A DNA stretch of 64,000 bases from the NCBI GenBank assembly GCA_001689515.1, contig LUJR01000042.1:26071-90070 (forward strand), read 5' to 3'. The position numbers were made by a program, and so were the translations under genes. Shown piece by piece: positions 25,491-34,790 of this stretch. The stretch comes from Bacteroidales bacterium M7. GTDB lineage: Bacteria; Bacteroidota; Bacteroidia; Bacteroidales; Muribaculaceae. Below the pieces are notes generated by a model, which was not told the DNA's origin, did not search any database, and worked only from the letters and a program-made list of their open reading frames with translations. Numbering within the stretch: position 1 is the stretch's first letter; each line of letters starts with the position of its first letter.

Positions 25491-27872
25491 ATGCCGACAC
25501 GCCGTATCTGCATAAAAATTTTATCATGGCATGTATTGCTGCTGGCAATATGTGCCATGACGGCATGCAGCACGACAAAACATGTGCCTGAGGGCAAGTA
25601 TCTGCTTGACAAGGTGCAGATTGTCATCGAGCCTGACAGTCTCGGCAACCGTCCTGCCGACATATCTTCTGCCGACTTGTACAACTACCTCCGTCAGGTA
25701 CCCAACCACAAGGTGCTCGGATTTCTAAAGCTCCAGCTCAACACCTACAATCTTTCGGGATCCGACACCACAAGCCGCTGGAACCGCTGGCTGCGCCGCA
25801 TAGGGCAGGCACCTGTCATCTATGACAGTGTGCAGACCCGCAATTCTGCCAACCAGCTACGTCTCGCCCTCGCCAACAAGGGCTATCTTGAAACCACTGT
25901 GACCGTAGACTCGGTGATGCGGCCTGACAAGAAGAAAGCATCGCTGACCTATCACGTCACTCCAGGCACACCGCACCGCATATCATCGTTTTCATACGAG
26001 ATACCCGACTCGGCGATAGCCCGCATACTGCTGCGTGACACCGCCCGTGCCGAGATACAGCCGGGGGCGATATTCGACCGCGACAAATTAGAGCAGCTTC
26101 GCACCGACATGGCAGCACGGCTGCAACGCCGCGGCTACTACGGATTCAGCAAGGAATACATCACATTTTACGCCGACACTGCCGCCCACTCCACCGATGT
26201 CGACCTCACCCTCGTACTTCATGCTCCCCCCGTCAGAGGCTCCGTGCGCGAAGACTCCACGGCAGTCCACAACGTCTACCGTATCCGCAATGTCATTTTC
26301 GTCACCGACTACCAGCAGGGGCAGCCGGTAAGCGATGCCATAGCCCAGGCGCATGAGATACAGCGCGACGCCGAGGGCTACATCACCGTCTATGGCGACG
26401 ACCACTACATCAAACCGTCGGTGCTTATAGAGAAATGCTTCATCACCCCGGGCGCACGATATAATTCGGCGATGGTGGACCGCACGTATGAATACATGGC
26501 GCAGCTCGGTATCATCCGCTCCATCAACATAGAGCTGGTACCCGTCACGGCTGCCGATGGTCAACCGGAACTTGATGCCTACGTTCTGCTGATCCGTAAC
26601 CGCAAGCAATCGGTGGCATTTGAGGTCGAAGGCACCAATAGCGAGGGCGACCTGGGCTTCGGCGTGGGCGTCACATACCAGCACCGCAATCTCTTCCACG
26701 GCTCACAGCTCTTCACTGCCAAATTCCGTTCAAGCTACGAAAGCCTCTCTGGCAATCTTGAAAACTTCATCAACAACCGCTACACCGAGCAGGCTGCCGA
26801 AGTGGGCATCACGTTCCCAAGATTCATCTTCCCCTTCCTGAGCCGCAGATTCAAGCACAATATCAAAGCCAGCTCCGAACTGGCACTGTCATTCAACTAC
26901 CAGGAACGTCCCGAATTCACGCGCATCATAGCCGGAGCCGGATGGAAATACAAGTGGAACAACCGCCGCGGCACACGCCGCAGCACATGGGACTTCGTGG
27001 ACATCAGCTATGTGCACATCCCCAACTCCATCGACGATTTCATAGACCAGCTCAATCCGCGCATCCGCTACAGCTACGAGGATCACTTCATCATGCGCAC
27101 CGGCTTCACCTACCAGTGGACCAACCGGCGCATCCCCTCAGCCAACGCCGGGATACTCACCCGTAACCGCATCCAGCCGCGCGTCTACAACGTGCGCGCC
27201 GCCATTGAAACCGCCGGCAACCTACTGTATGCCTACTCGTCAATATTCAAGCAGAAGAAATCCGACGGTGTCTACAAGATATTCGGCACACAGTATGCGC
27301 AGTATGCCAAAGCGGAACTTGACTACACCGTGCTACGCAATTTCAACACCCGCCACGGACTGGCATTCCATGCAGGGTTGGGAGTGGCATTCCCCTACGG
27401 CAACTCGCGTGTCATACCGTTTGAGAAACGCTTCTATGCAGGTGGAGCCAACGGTGTCAGGGGATGGGCTGTGCGCACTCTCGGTCCTGGCGGTTTCCCT
27501 GGTGGCGATGGAGACAACACAGCAGATTTCCTTAACCAGTGCGGCGACATCAACCTGCTCCTCAGTCTCGAGTACCGCGCCAAACTGTTCTGGCTCCTTG
27601 AAGGCGCATTGTTTGTCGACGCAGGCAACATCTGGACCATCCGCAGCTATGATAACCAGCCCTATGGCGTGTTTAAATTCGACAAATTCTGGCAACAGAT
27701 GGCGATGGCTTACGGTGCCGGACTGCGCATGGACTTCACATATTTCATATTCCGAATAGATCTCGGGCTCAAACTCCACAATCCCGCCGAAGGTCAGCTC
27801 AAATGGCCTATCACCAAGATGAGCTGGAAGCGCGATGCAACTTTTTTGTTCGCGGTGGGTTATCCTTTCTGA
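25491..27872 (+). CDS. tamL: TamL-type outer-membrane assembly lipoprotein (BamA/TamA family)
   Basis: A 793-aa Omp85-family protein. It carries a lipoprotein signal (lipobox TAC, Cys at about residue 26, CSTTKHVPEGKYLL), which is the hallmark of Bacteroidota TamL as opposed to BamA. POTRA-like domains occupy about residues 35-390. The C-terminal 16-strand barrel follows, with the lid-lock type motif GGANGVRGW (about residues 650-658) and a terminal aromatic (GYPF). It should work with TamB in inserting or exporting outer-membrane components. No tamB is next to it; a HAD phosphatase follows after 23 bp. Confidence 0.88.
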   Translation: MPTRRICIKILSWHVLLLAICAMTACSTTKHVPEGKYLLDKVQIVIEPDSLGNRPADISSADLYNYLRQVPNHKVLGFLKLQLNTYNLSGSDTTSRWNRWLRRIGQAPVIYDSVQTRNSANQLRLALANKGYLETTVTVDSVMRPDKKKASLTYHVTPGTPHRISSFSYEIPDSAIARILLRDTARAEIQPGAIFDRDKLEQLRTDMAARLQRRGYYGFSKEYITFYADTAAHSTDVDLTLVLHAPPVRGSVREDSTAVHNVYRIRNVIFVTDYQQGQPVSDAIAQAHEIQRDAEGYITVYGDDHYIKPSVLIEKCFITPGARYNSAMVDRTYEYMAQLGIIRSINIELVPVTAADGQPELDAYVLLIRNRKQSVAFEVEGTNSEGDLGFGVGVTYQHRNLFHGSQLFTAKFRSSYESLSGNLENFINNRYTEQAAEVGITFPRFIFPFLSRRFKHNIKASSELALSFNYQERPEFTRIIAGAGWKYKWNNRRGTRRSTWDFVDISYVHIPNSIDDFIDQLNPRIRYSYEDHFIMRTGFTYQWTNRRIPSANAGILTRNRIQPRVYNVRAAIETAGNLLYAYSSIFKQKKSDGVYKIFGTQYAQYAKAELDYTVLRNFNTRHGLAFHAGLGVAFPYGNSRVIPFEKRFYAGGANGVRGWAVRTLGPGGFPGGDGDNTADFLNQCGDINLLLSLEYRAKLFWLLEGALFVDAGNIWTIRSYDNQPYGVFKFDKFWQQMAMAYGAGLRMDFTYFIFRIDLGLKLHNPAEGQLKWPITKMSWKRDATFLFAVGYPF

Positions 27873-27895
27873 AACAACATCTTAATTACACGGAT

Positions 27896-28585
27896 ATGTC
27901 AAAAAGCCTCGTAATATTCGACCTTGACGGCACTCTGCTCAACACAATTACCGACCTCGGCATAGCCACCAACCATGCCCTGCAACAAGAGGGTTTCCCC
28001 ACGCATTCGATGCAGGCATACCCTTCATTCGTAGGTAACGGCGTGTCAAGGCTCCTCGAACGCGCACTGCCCGAAGACCATCGCACCCCTGAAGACATAA
28101 CACGCCTGCGCAAACACTTTACCGAATATTACGACCAGCACGGAGCCGACCACAGCGAACCATATAAAGGTATACCCGAACTGCTTGCATCCCTTCAGGA
28201 GGCAGGAGTCAACCTCGCCGTGGCATCCAACAAATACCAACGTGCTGTCGAAGCACTCATCCACCGCTTCTTCCCCGAAATACGCTGGGCAGCCGTGGAG
28301 GGACAGAAAGAGGGAGTGCCCGTGAAGCCCGACCCATCCATCGTATTTGAGATACTCGGCAAATGCCCCACCCCCAAGGAGCAGGTGCTGTATGTAGGCG
28401 ACTCAGGCGTAGACATGGAGACCGCCCGCCGCGCCTGCATCGATTCCGTAGGTGTGACATGGGGATTCCGCTCCGTCAAAGAACTCCGCGAATACCAGGC
28501 AACCAACATCGTCACCCTCCCCGCCGCCATCCTCCCCCTCGTCACCAACCCCACCTCCCCCTCCACCCTCCAACCCTTCATCTGA
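27896..28585 (+). CDS. HAD-family phosphatase (phosphoglycolate-phosphatase-like)
   Basis: A 229-aa haloacid-dehalogenase hydrolase with motif I FDLDGTLLNT (residues 7-16, nucleophile and acid-base Asp), motif II VASNK, motif III Lys in VKPDPS and motif IV VGDSGVDMETA. The cap is the helical type of the Gph/PGP group. Substrates may be phosphoglycolate or other small phosphates. MSKSLVIFDLDG at 27896 is chosen as start because upstream codons overlap tamL. The last 20 codons are unusually C-rich (repeated CCC, ACC). Confidence 0.88.
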   Translation: MSKSLVIFDLDGTLLNTITDLGIATNHALQQEGFPTHSMQAYPSFVGNGVSRLLERALPEDHRTPEDITRLRKHFTEYYDQHGADHSEPYKGIPELLASLQEAGVNLAVASNKYQRAVEALIHRFFPEIRWAAVEGQKEGVPVKPDPSIVFEILGKCPTPKEQVLYVGDSGVDMETARRACIDSVGVTWGFRSVKELREYQATNIVTLPAAILPLVTNPTSPSTLQPFI

Positions 28586-28699
28586 TTCCACAAGTCCCAT
28601 ACAACAGGGACATACCTACTTACAGATCAATCTTTTACTGCGGATAACTGACGAGATGAGATTGCCTTGACTTGCTATCCTAAAACACCGTATAACTCT

Positions 28700-28787
28700 T
28701 GTAGGGACATGCCGTGGCATGTCCGACCATCAGGTGTTGCATTTGCGAGGGCTGCTGAAAGCGGACATGCCACGGCATGTCCCTACA
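28700..28787. repeat. Palindromic element (TGTAGG tag, GACATG core)
   Basis: Facing arms with GACATGCCGTGGCATGTC on the left and its inverse complement on the right. The right extension (to about 28825) carries CGATTCATCTTACATAACC and AAAGATTGACC, the inverse of the left extensions near 6525 and 11060. Confidence 0.75.
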
Positions 28788-28942
28788 CCTTTACGATTCA
28801 TCTTACATAACCAAAGATTGACCTGTAATAGGACAGACCTATGCAAAAGTCCCGGAGGGTACTAGCGGTCGGAGGGACGGAGCTGTGGTGGTGCTGCGAC
28901 CATAGCACTGCGCGAATTTTTTCAGAAAAATCGGGTGAGAAA

Positions 28943-28992
28943 TTTGGCTGACTAAAAAATTAGTTGTAAGTTTGCGGTGTCAACTAATTTTT
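28943..28992 (+). promoter_or_regulatory. Promoter and operator of the blaI-M56 pair
   Basis: TTTG at 28943-28946, a 20-bp spacer and TAAGTTTG at 28967-28974 form a model sigma-ABfr promoter. Perfect 12-bp arms AAAAATTAGTTG (28955-28966) and CAACTAATTTTT (28981-28992) enclose the -7 element and the predicted transcription start. A dimeric BlaI-type repressor bound here would block its own promoter. The leader is about 20 nt. Confidence 0.85.
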
Positions 28993-28999
28993 ACGTTAT

Positions 29000-29383
29000 A
29001 TGAAAGCCGGACGAAAACGACAGATGCTCACCGAGAAGGAGGCGCAGATCATGCAGATGCTCTGGAGCCGCGGACCGATGTTTGTCAGGGAGATGGTGGA
29101 AATATACCCTGAGCCGAAGCCCCACGTCAACACGGTATCGACCACCGTGCGCATACTTGAGGACAAGGGCTATGTCAGCCACGAGTCGGTGGGCGGATCG
29201 CACCGCTACTACGCAGTGGCACGCATGGAGGATTTCCGCGAACGCTCGCTGACTGACTTGGTGCGCAACTATTTCAACAATTCTTACAAGTCGGCGGTGT
29301 CGGCTCTGGTAGAGGACGAGAAAATCTCTGTCGACGAGCTCCGCGAGATAATAGACCTCATCGAACGCAAACAAAATACCTGA
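29000..29383 (+). CDS. BlaI/MecI/CopY-family transcriptional repressor
   Basis: A 127-aa winged-helix repressor (LTEKEAQIMQMLWSRGPMFV at residues 10-29, TVSTTVRILEDKGYV in the recognition region, then a C-terminal dimerisation helix). The family is released from DNA by proteolysis triggered by a BlaR1/MecR1-type membrane protease. Such a partner starts 4 bp downstream, so the two are one operon. Autoregulation is likely through the inverted repeat directly upstream. Confidence 0.93.
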   Translation: MKAGRKRQMLTEKEAQIMQMLWSRGPMFVREMVEIYPEPKPHVNTVSTTVRILEDKGYVSHESVGGSHRYYAVARMEDFRERSLTDLVRNYFNNSYKSAVSALVEDEKISVDELREIIDLIERKQNT

Positions 29384-29387
29384 AGCC

Positions 29388-30908
29388 ATGGGCTCACTTT
29401 TCTCCTACTCCATCTACTCTGCCATCATCATGGCTATGCTCTATCTGACCTACAAGTGGGTACTTGCGGGTGAGAACCAGCATCGCGCCAACCGTGCCAT
29501 CCTGCTCAGCATCTACGGTGTGTCAATGAGCGCATACCCGATGATGGTGTGGATCCGCTCGCTGATGGCTCATACGTCCGATACTGCCGTAGCCGCCACC
29601 GTAGACATAGAGCTGCCCATAATGACAATGGCTGATGTAACCGACAACCCTATCGCAAATATCTTGCTTTGGATATATCTCATAGGGATGCTGGCTGTGG
29701 CAATCCACACGGTCATCATATGGCTGCGTCTCGCCAATATCGTGGCGCATGGGCGGCATGAGGCCATCGGGCGTTACACGCTCGTGCTGATCGACCGCAA
29801 GGACATCGCTCCGTTCAGCTGGCGACGATACATCGTAATGAACGAGACCGACTATGCCGAGAGTGGCGATCTGATCCTCTGCCACGAGACACGCCACCTC
29901 GACCTCCATCATCCCATAGACCTTATGGTGGCGCAGATAGCCGCCGTCATAGAGTGGTGGAACCCCGCCGCATGGCTCATGCGCGAGGAACTGAAGACCG
30001 TGCACGAATACCAGGCTGACAGCTGTGTGCTCGCCGCTGGTGTCAATGCGCGTGACTACCAGATGTTATTGATAAAAAAAGCTGTTGGCGCGAGATTCCC
30101 GTCACTTGCCAACAGCCTCAATCATAGTAAACTTAAAAAACGTATCACCATGATGTACAATCAAAAAAGGTCGGCGAAGCGTCGCATGCGCGCCCTCGCC
30201 CTGCTGCCCGCTCTCGGCGCAGCCGTGTTAACAGCCAATCTGCCCGCAGTGGCATCGGTCATGTCCGAAGCATCCGCTGCCGAGCTGTTCAGCCAGTCAG
30301 CCGAACCGACGGCTCCTGCCAGCAAAGTTACAAAATCTTCGGCAAACCCGGCAGATGACAGCAAGGTTTATGATGTCGTAGAACAGATGCCTGAATTTCC
30401 AGGTGGCATGAAAGCAATGCTTGACTACCTCGGTGCCAATCTCAAATACCCTGCCGGACAAGAATGCGCACAGGGTCGTGTGGTGGTGAAGTTCGTAATC
30501 AACAAGGACGGCTCCGTAGGCGACACTGAAATTATTAAGTCGCTCGGCGAGGCGTTTGATGCCGAGGCTGTGCGCGTCGTCAAATCAATGCCACGTTTCA
30601 CTCCCGGGATGCTCAACGGCAAACCTGTAGCGGTCTACTACGTCCTCCCTGTCAATTTCAAGCTCGACAAACCGGCAAAGGAATCGCCCAAGCAGACCAA
30701 CAGCACCACCATCACCATAAACAAAGCGGCAGCCGATAATCAATCAGCCGTAAACATCAACCCGATGCCCGACAATCCGATCGTCAAGGTCAACGGCGAG
30801 GAGATACCATACGATCAGCTCGCCTCTATCCCATCATCATCCATAACATCGATGCAGATAGACAAAAAAAGCGGCGACCGCCCCGTCATCCTCATCACCA
30901 CCAAGTAA
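29388..30908 (+). CDS. M56-family metallopeptidase with TonB C-terminal domain
   Basis: A 506-aa inner-membrane BlaR1-like protein. N-terminal membrane segments (about residues 5-25, 40-55 and 88-110) precede a zinc-protease domain with HETRH (HExxH, near residue 166) and the downstream HEYQAD helix. A further segment lies near residue 280. The C-terminal periplasmic part carries a TonB-like domain (about residues 340-430; QMPEFPGGMKAMLDYL, GRVVVKFVINKDGSV, KSMPRFTPGMLNGKPV). A low-complexity stretch and a plug-like tail (VNGEEIPYDQLASI) follow. Such BlaR1-TonB fusions are common in Bacteroidota; the stimulus is unknown, and it need not be beta-lactams. There is no beta-lactamase nearby. Confidence 0.88.
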   Translation: MGSLFSYSIYSAIIMAMLYLTYKWVLAGENQHRANRAILLSIYGVSMSAYPMMVWIRSLMAHTSDTAVAATVDIELPIMTMADVTDNPIANILLWIYLIGMLAVAIHTVIIWLRLANIVAHGRHEAIGRYTLVLIDRKDIAPFSWRRYIVMNETDYAESGDLILCHETRHLDLHHPIDLMVAQIAAVIEWWNPAAWLMREELKTVHEYQADSCVLAAGVNARDYQMLLIKKAVGARFPSLANSLNHSKLKKRITMMYNQKRSAKRRMRALALLPALGAAVLTANLPAVASVMSEASAAELFSQSAEPTAPASKVTKSSANPADDSKVYDVVEQMPEFPGGMKAMLDYLGANLKYPAGQECAQGRVVVKFVINKDGSVGDTEIIKSLGEAFDAEAVRVVKSMPRFTPGMLNGKPVAVYYVLPVNFKLDKPAKESPKQTNSTTITINKAAADNQSAVNINPMPDNPIVKVNGEEIPYDQLASIPSSSITSMQIDKKSGDRPVILITTK

Positions 30909-30971
30909 CATACTGACCTTATAGCAATAGCCCATGCCGCGGCACACCAGCGTATACTGTGCAAAATGCAC

Positions 30972-31048
30972 GTAGGGACGCGGCGTGCCGCGTCAACGTA
31001 TCAGAAAGTGTGTATTACGTTTGATGACGCGGCACGCCGCGTCCCTAC
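30972..31048. repeat. Palindromic element (GACGCGGC core)
   Basis: GTAGG then GACGCGGCGTGCCGCGTC faces GACGCGGCACGCCGCGTCC then CTAC, with a 36-bp interior (TATCAGAAAGTGTGTATTAC) shared in part with the copy near 21190. Confidence 0.8.
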
Positions 31049-31091
31049 AAGTTGACTCCACATTACGGCATGTCCCTGCAACGTGCGTGAT

Positions 31092-31337
31092 TCAGGGATT
31101 ATAGAGGTCGTGGTTGTAGAAATTGAGGATTTCCACGGTGTGCGCTGCCAGCTCCGCTCCTGGACATTCGGGGTCAAGCTCGGCAGCCGCATTATAGTCG
31201 CCGAGCGCACCGCGCATGTCGCCGCGCTTCCACCGCAGACGTCCGCGCTCCACCAACGCCGCAGCCCGCGCCGAAGCAGCCACGCCGTGATCGTCAATCA
31301 CCAAAGTCAGTTCGTTTTCATCCATAGTAGTATCCAT
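31092..31337 (-). CDS. Small TPR-like protein
   Basis: An 81-aa acidic protein with one TPR-type helix pair (RGRLRWKRGDMRGALGDYNA, then AELDPE). The frame continues upstream to 31520, but those codons are simply a translation of the repeat at 31371-31488, so the ATG at 31337 is preferred; a second ATG lies four codons further. No signal peptide. Function unknown. Confidence 0.55.
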   Translation of the reverse strand: MDTTMDENELTLVIDDHGVAASARAAALVERGRLRWKRGDMRGALGDYNAAAELDPECPGAELAAHTVEILNFYNHDLYNP

Positions 31338-31370
31338 TTTAGCATAGGAACGCGGAGGTGATGCATCAGC

Positions 31371-31488
31371 TGGTGTGCCACAACCTCTCCGAGGTTGATC
31401 GGAGGGAGGAGTACCTCTGACCCCATGAACGTTCGCTGACGCTCCCGTGCATGGGGTTTCGCACAGCTGGCACGTCTCCGACGTGCCT
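31371..31488. repeat. ACGTCGGAGACGT family repeat, half copy
   Basis: Contains CAACCTCTCCGAGGTTG, CCCCATGAACGTTCGCTGAC and GGCACGTCTCCGACGTGCC, matching the right half of the element at 23396-23648. A collapsed 28-bp GACGCGGC hairpin with a CCCTAC tag follows at 31530-31557. Confidence 0.7.
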
Positions 31489-31699
31489 ATACAGCCGCTC
31501 CGCTTATCAATGCTATTCACTGCATGGACGTAGGGACGCGGCGTGCAGCGTCCCTACACGAAAGGCAAAGCGTTAAGTAGACGGCATTGCTTCGCGTCCT
31601 ATGCCACAAAGATACGAACTTTTACGTGTTCACATTGCTGTTTGCAACAGTAATGTGAGGTATCCGTTATGCCTCGCGGGACTGGGCTGCGTGGATGCG

Positions 31700-31723
31700 G
31701 ACATGCCACGGCATGTCCCTACA
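31700..31723. repeat. Single GACATG-core arm
   Basis: GACATGCCACGGCATGTC then CCTACA, a lone right arm ending 4 bp from the stop of the 78-aa gene at 31728. Confidence 0.7.
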
Positions 31724-31727
31724 CCCC

Positions 31728-31964
31728 CTATTGCTGGGCGTAGGATAGGACGGTGGGGCTTTCGATGTCGACGCCGAACTCGCGGGCGCGGGCTACGATG
31801 GCTCGGGCGAGTTTGGGTTTGAGGTCTTCGGGGCAATAGCGGAAATAGGCTTCGGCGGCGCGTACGTGTGCTGCATCGGGCATCGGGTATTCGCGACGTT
31901 CGGGGAGTCCGAACACTGAGTCGGGCAGCTCTTTCTTCTCTTCGTATGACAATCTGTCGTCCAT
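31728..31964 (-). CDS. 78-aa conserved-looking small protein
   Basis: A small soluble protein with ELPDSVFGLPERREYPMPDA near residues 12-31 and AHVRAAEAYFRYCPEDLKPK after it. The motif order (FGLPE-R-YP-D--HVR-A) resembles small proteins of the DUF6582 kind often carried by phages and by Bacteroidales chromosomes; that match is from memory. Function unknown. It starts with ATG and has no leader peptide. Confidence 0.6.
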   Translation of the reverse strand: MDDRLSYEEKKELPDSVFGLPERREYPMPDAAHVRAAEAYFRYCPEDLKPKLARAIVARAREFGVDIESPTVLSYAQQ

Positions 31965-32048
31965 GATAAGATAAATTAAGATTAAACTATATACTTGACA
32001 TGCAGGTTATAAATCTACAACAACACTACGCGCCTCATAGTTTTTCCG

Positions 32049-32056
32049 TATATTTG
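32049..32056 (+). promoter_or_regulatory. -7 element of the UbiA-family gene
   Basis: TATATTTG matches TAnnTTTG and lies 32 bp before the ATG at 32088. No -33 TTTG is found at the right spacing. Confidence 0.55.
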
Positions 32057-32087
32057 TAACACCTATAATCTATCCGATGCCACTGAT

Positions 32088-32975
32088 ATGAAACACATCC
32101 GTCCGTTCATCCTCATCATACGTCCACAGCAGTGGGTCAAGAACCTGTTTGTGTTCCTGCCGATGTTTTTCGGCGGGATGATGCTTGACGGCAGCACATG
32201 GCTGAGCGCACTGTGGACGTTCCTGGCGTTCTCGCTTATGGCAAGCACGGTCTACTGCTTCAATGACGTGCGCGATGCCGAGGCTGACCGCAACCATCCG
32301 CGCAAACGGATGCGTCAGGTTGCAGCCGGCAACATGTCTCCTATGCAGGCACTTGCGCTGATGGCGATTCTCGGTCTGATATCATTGGCGATAGCCACCC
32401 AATTGCTGCCACGCCACTGGATGATGGTCGGAGGGGTGCTTATATTATATTTCGTGCTCAATATCGCTTACTCGCTCGGACTGAAAAGTATAGCCATCGT
32501 GGATGTGATGATCATAGCCTTCGGGTTCGTGCTCCGCGTGGTGGCTGGCGGCATTGCATGCGGCATACCACTGTCGCCATGGATCGTGGTGATGACGTTT
32601 CTGCTGACGCTGTTCCTGGCGTTTGCCAAGCGCAGGGACGATGTGGTCATACGCATAGACACCGGGGTTGTAACGCGCCAGAGCACCATTGCATATACCC
32701 TGCCGTTTCTCAACCAGGTGCTCGGGCTGCTGGCGGCGGTGACCATGGTAGGATATATCCTCTACGCCCTCTCGCCGGAAGTAGAAGCCCGCATAGGGAG
32801 CACGTATGTGTACACGACATCGATATGGGTCCTCGCCGGGATACTCCGCTACATGCAGACGGTCATCGCCGGCAACCATGGAGGCAACCCCGAGCGTGAC
32901 ATGCTGCATGACCCCTTTCTGATGACATGTGTCATCGGATGGCTGGTCAATTTCGGGGTGTTGCTCTACGCGTGA
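32088..32975 (+). CDS. UbiA-family prenyltransferase (decaprenyl-phosphate phosphoribosyltransferase-like)
   Basis: A 295-aa integral membrane protein with about nine segments. It begins RPFILIIRPQQWVKNLFVFLP, and its first Asp-rich motif NDVRDAEADRNHPRKRMR (about residues 59-76) closely follows the DPPR-synthase subgroup (Rv3806c type), which attaches phosphoribose to polyprenyl phosphate. A later conserved stretch is AFAKRRDD. The expected role is making a lipid-linked sugar donor for envelope glycans; the product in Bacteroidota is not established to my knowledge. It is a single gene convergent with rng, with a shared terminator. Confidence 0.82.
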   Translation: MKHIRPFILIIRPQQWVKNLFVFLPMFFGGMMLDGSTWLSALWTFLAFSLMASTVYCFNDVRDAEADRNHPRKRMRQVAAGNMSPMQALALMAILGLISLAIATQLLPRHWMMVGGVLILYFVLNIAYSLGLKSIAIVDVMIIAFGFVLRVVAGGIACGIPLSPWIVVMTFLLTLFLAFAKRRDDVVIRIDTGVVTRQSTIAYTLPFLNQVLGLLAAVTMVGYILYALSPEVEARIGSTYVYTTSIWVLAGILRYMQTVIAGNHGGNPERDMLHDPFLMTCVIGWLVNFGVLLYA

Positions 32976-33052
32976 CGTGTCAAACATCGCCTGATACGAT
33001 GAAGCGGCACGCCGCGTCCCTACACAGTAAGGAAACAATATGTAATAAACTA

Positions 33053-33087
33053 CCGACACCCACAGCTATCGGTGCTGTGGGTGTCGG
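33053..33087. terminator. Bidirectional terminator between the UbiA gene and rng
   Basis: CCGACACCCACAGC (33053-33066) pairs perfectly with GCTGTGGGTGTCGG (33074-33087), a 14-bp stem with a 7-nt loop, followed by TCTTGTTTG. It lies between the convergent UbiA-family and rng genes. Confidence 0.8.
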
Positions 33088-33167
33088 TCTTGTTTGTGTG
33101 GTGGCTCGGGGTTTCCGAGGCAGACGGATGCCGCTTCTATGGGCGGCATCACCTCCGTTGATGGGGG

Positions 33168-34790
33168 TTATTCCTGTTCGATTCGATTCTTGGTTTTGGC
33201 TTTGGTCTTGGAGGCTGAGGAGCCCATGTCTTTTTCTTCCTGAAGGTCTATCTCGTTGCGCTTGGAGTCAAGCACACGGTACTGGAGATATGCGAGGCTC
33301 TGGTCAGGGAGAACCTTGAATTTTGCCCCGAGTTCCATGCGCCAGCGTCGGTACATGGATATGAGGCCTTTCTTGATATATGCATCCACATAGGGATGGA
33401 CGTACATGACTAAATCCTTGACTTTCAGCGTCTCTACGAGATATTGCAGACGCTCGTGGAGGGTATCGGTGAAGAGCAGCGACGGCTGGACTTCGCCCTT
33501 GCCGTAACATGAGGGACACGCCTCGGTGGTGACGATGTCAAGCGCGGGGCGAACACGCTGGCGCGTGATCTGCATCAGTCCGAACTTGCTCAGAGGCAAG
33601 ATGTTGTGGCGGGCACGGTCATTCTGCATGATCTCGCGCATGTGGTCATAGAGCTTCTGGCGGTGTTCAGCCTTAGCCATGTCGATGAAGTCGATGACTA
33701 TGATGCCTCCCATATCGCGCAGACGGAGCTGACGGGCTATTTCGTCAGCGGCACGCATGTTGACTTCGAGCGCATTGGTCTCCTGGTCGTTAGCCGCCTT
33801 GGAGCGGTTGCCGGAGTTTACGTCGATGACATGCAGAGCCTCGGTGTGCTCGATGATGAGATACGCGCCGCTCTTGAACGAGACGGTCTTGCCAAATGAC
33901 GACTTGATCTGGCGGGTGATGCTGTACTTGTCAAATATAGGCTCCTGCCCCTCGTAGAGGCTGACAATCTCGCGACGGTCGGGTGCTATCAGATTGACAT
34001 ACTTGGCTATCTGCGCGAATACATCAGGGTCGTTGACACGGATGGCTTCGAACTCGGGGCTGAAGATGTCACGGAGCACACTGACTATGCGCCCCTCCTC
34101 TTCAAACACCATGGCGGGGGCAGTGACTTTCTGGGCACGTGCCACAGTCTCTTCCCAGTATCCGAGCAGGGTCTTGAGTTCGTGGTTAAGCTCAGCCACG
34201 CGCTTGCCCTCGGCAGATGTGCGTATGATTACGCCGAAATTCTTGGGCTTGATGCTCTCTACGAGCTGGCGCAGGCGCAGTTTTTCGCCCGTGGTCTTAA
34301 TCTTCTGCGACACCGAAATCTTGTCGCCGAAAGGTATGAGGACGAGATAACGTCCTGTGAATGTTATTTCTGTGGTCAGTCGCGGACCTTTGGACGAGAT
34401 CGGCTCTTTGACGATCTGCACCAGAAGCTGCTGTCCGGGCTGCACTTGGTCTGAAATGGTCCCGTGTTTGTCGATATCCGGGAGCATTTTCATCTTTGAT
34501 ACCTGAGGCACTTTCTTGGTGTCCTCAAGCATGTTCTTTACAAATTCCGCGTAGGTGGAGTAACGCGGACCAAGATCGAGATAGTGGAGAAATGCGTCCT
34601 TCTCGTAACCCACATTGACGAAGGCGGCATTGAGTCCTGGCATGATCTTCTTGACCTTAGCCAGATAAATGTCGCCCACCGCATAAGCCAGCCCACGGGC
34701 TTCCTTCTGCAAGGAAACCAGCCGCCCTTCCTCGGTCTGCGCTATGGAGACCTCCTTGGGCTGAACGTCGACTATGAGTTCGCTTCGCAT
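33168..34790 (-). CDS. rng: Ribonuclease G (RNase E/G family)
   Basis: An endoribonuclease for rRNA maturation and mRNA decay, 540 aa, matching the short RNase G form without the long scaffold tail of RNase E. The N-terminal S1 domain includes GLAYAVGDIYLAKVKKIMPG (about residues 33-52). The catalytic core has VIDVNSGNRSK and the metal-binding Asp region IIVIDFIDM. The zinc-link is ACPSCYGKG (about residues 421-429). The N-terminus RSELIVDVQPKEVSIA is typical. It is last in a minus-strand block after HU and the 29-aa gene, separated by a structured 245-bp leader. Confidence 0.92.
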   Translation of the reverse strand: MRSELIVDVQPKEVSIAQTEEGRLVSLQKEARGLAYAVGDIYLAKVKKIMPGLNAAFVNVGYEKDAFLHYLDLGPRYSTYAEFVKNMLEDTKKVPQVSKMKMLPDIDKHGTISDQVQPGQQLLVQIVKEPISSKGPRLTTEITFTGRYLVLIPFGDKISVSQKIKTTGEKLRLRQLVESIKPKNFGVIIRTSAEGKRVAELNHELKTLLGYWEETVARAQKVTAPAMVFEEEGRIVSVLRDIFSPEFEAIRVNDPDVFAQIAKYVNLIAPDRREIVSLYEGQEPIFDKYSITRQIKSSFGKTVSFKSGAYLIIEHTEALHVIDVNSGNRSKAANDQETNALEVNMRAADEIARQLRLRDMGGIIVIDFIDMAKAEHRQKLYDHMREIMQNDRARHNILPLSKFGLMQITRQRVRPALDIVTTEACPSCYGKGEVQPSLLFTDTLHERLQYLVETLKVKDLVMYVHPYVDAYIKKGLISMYRRWRMELGAKFKVLPDQSLAYLQYRVLDSKRNEIDLQEEKDMGSSASKTKAKTKNRIEQE

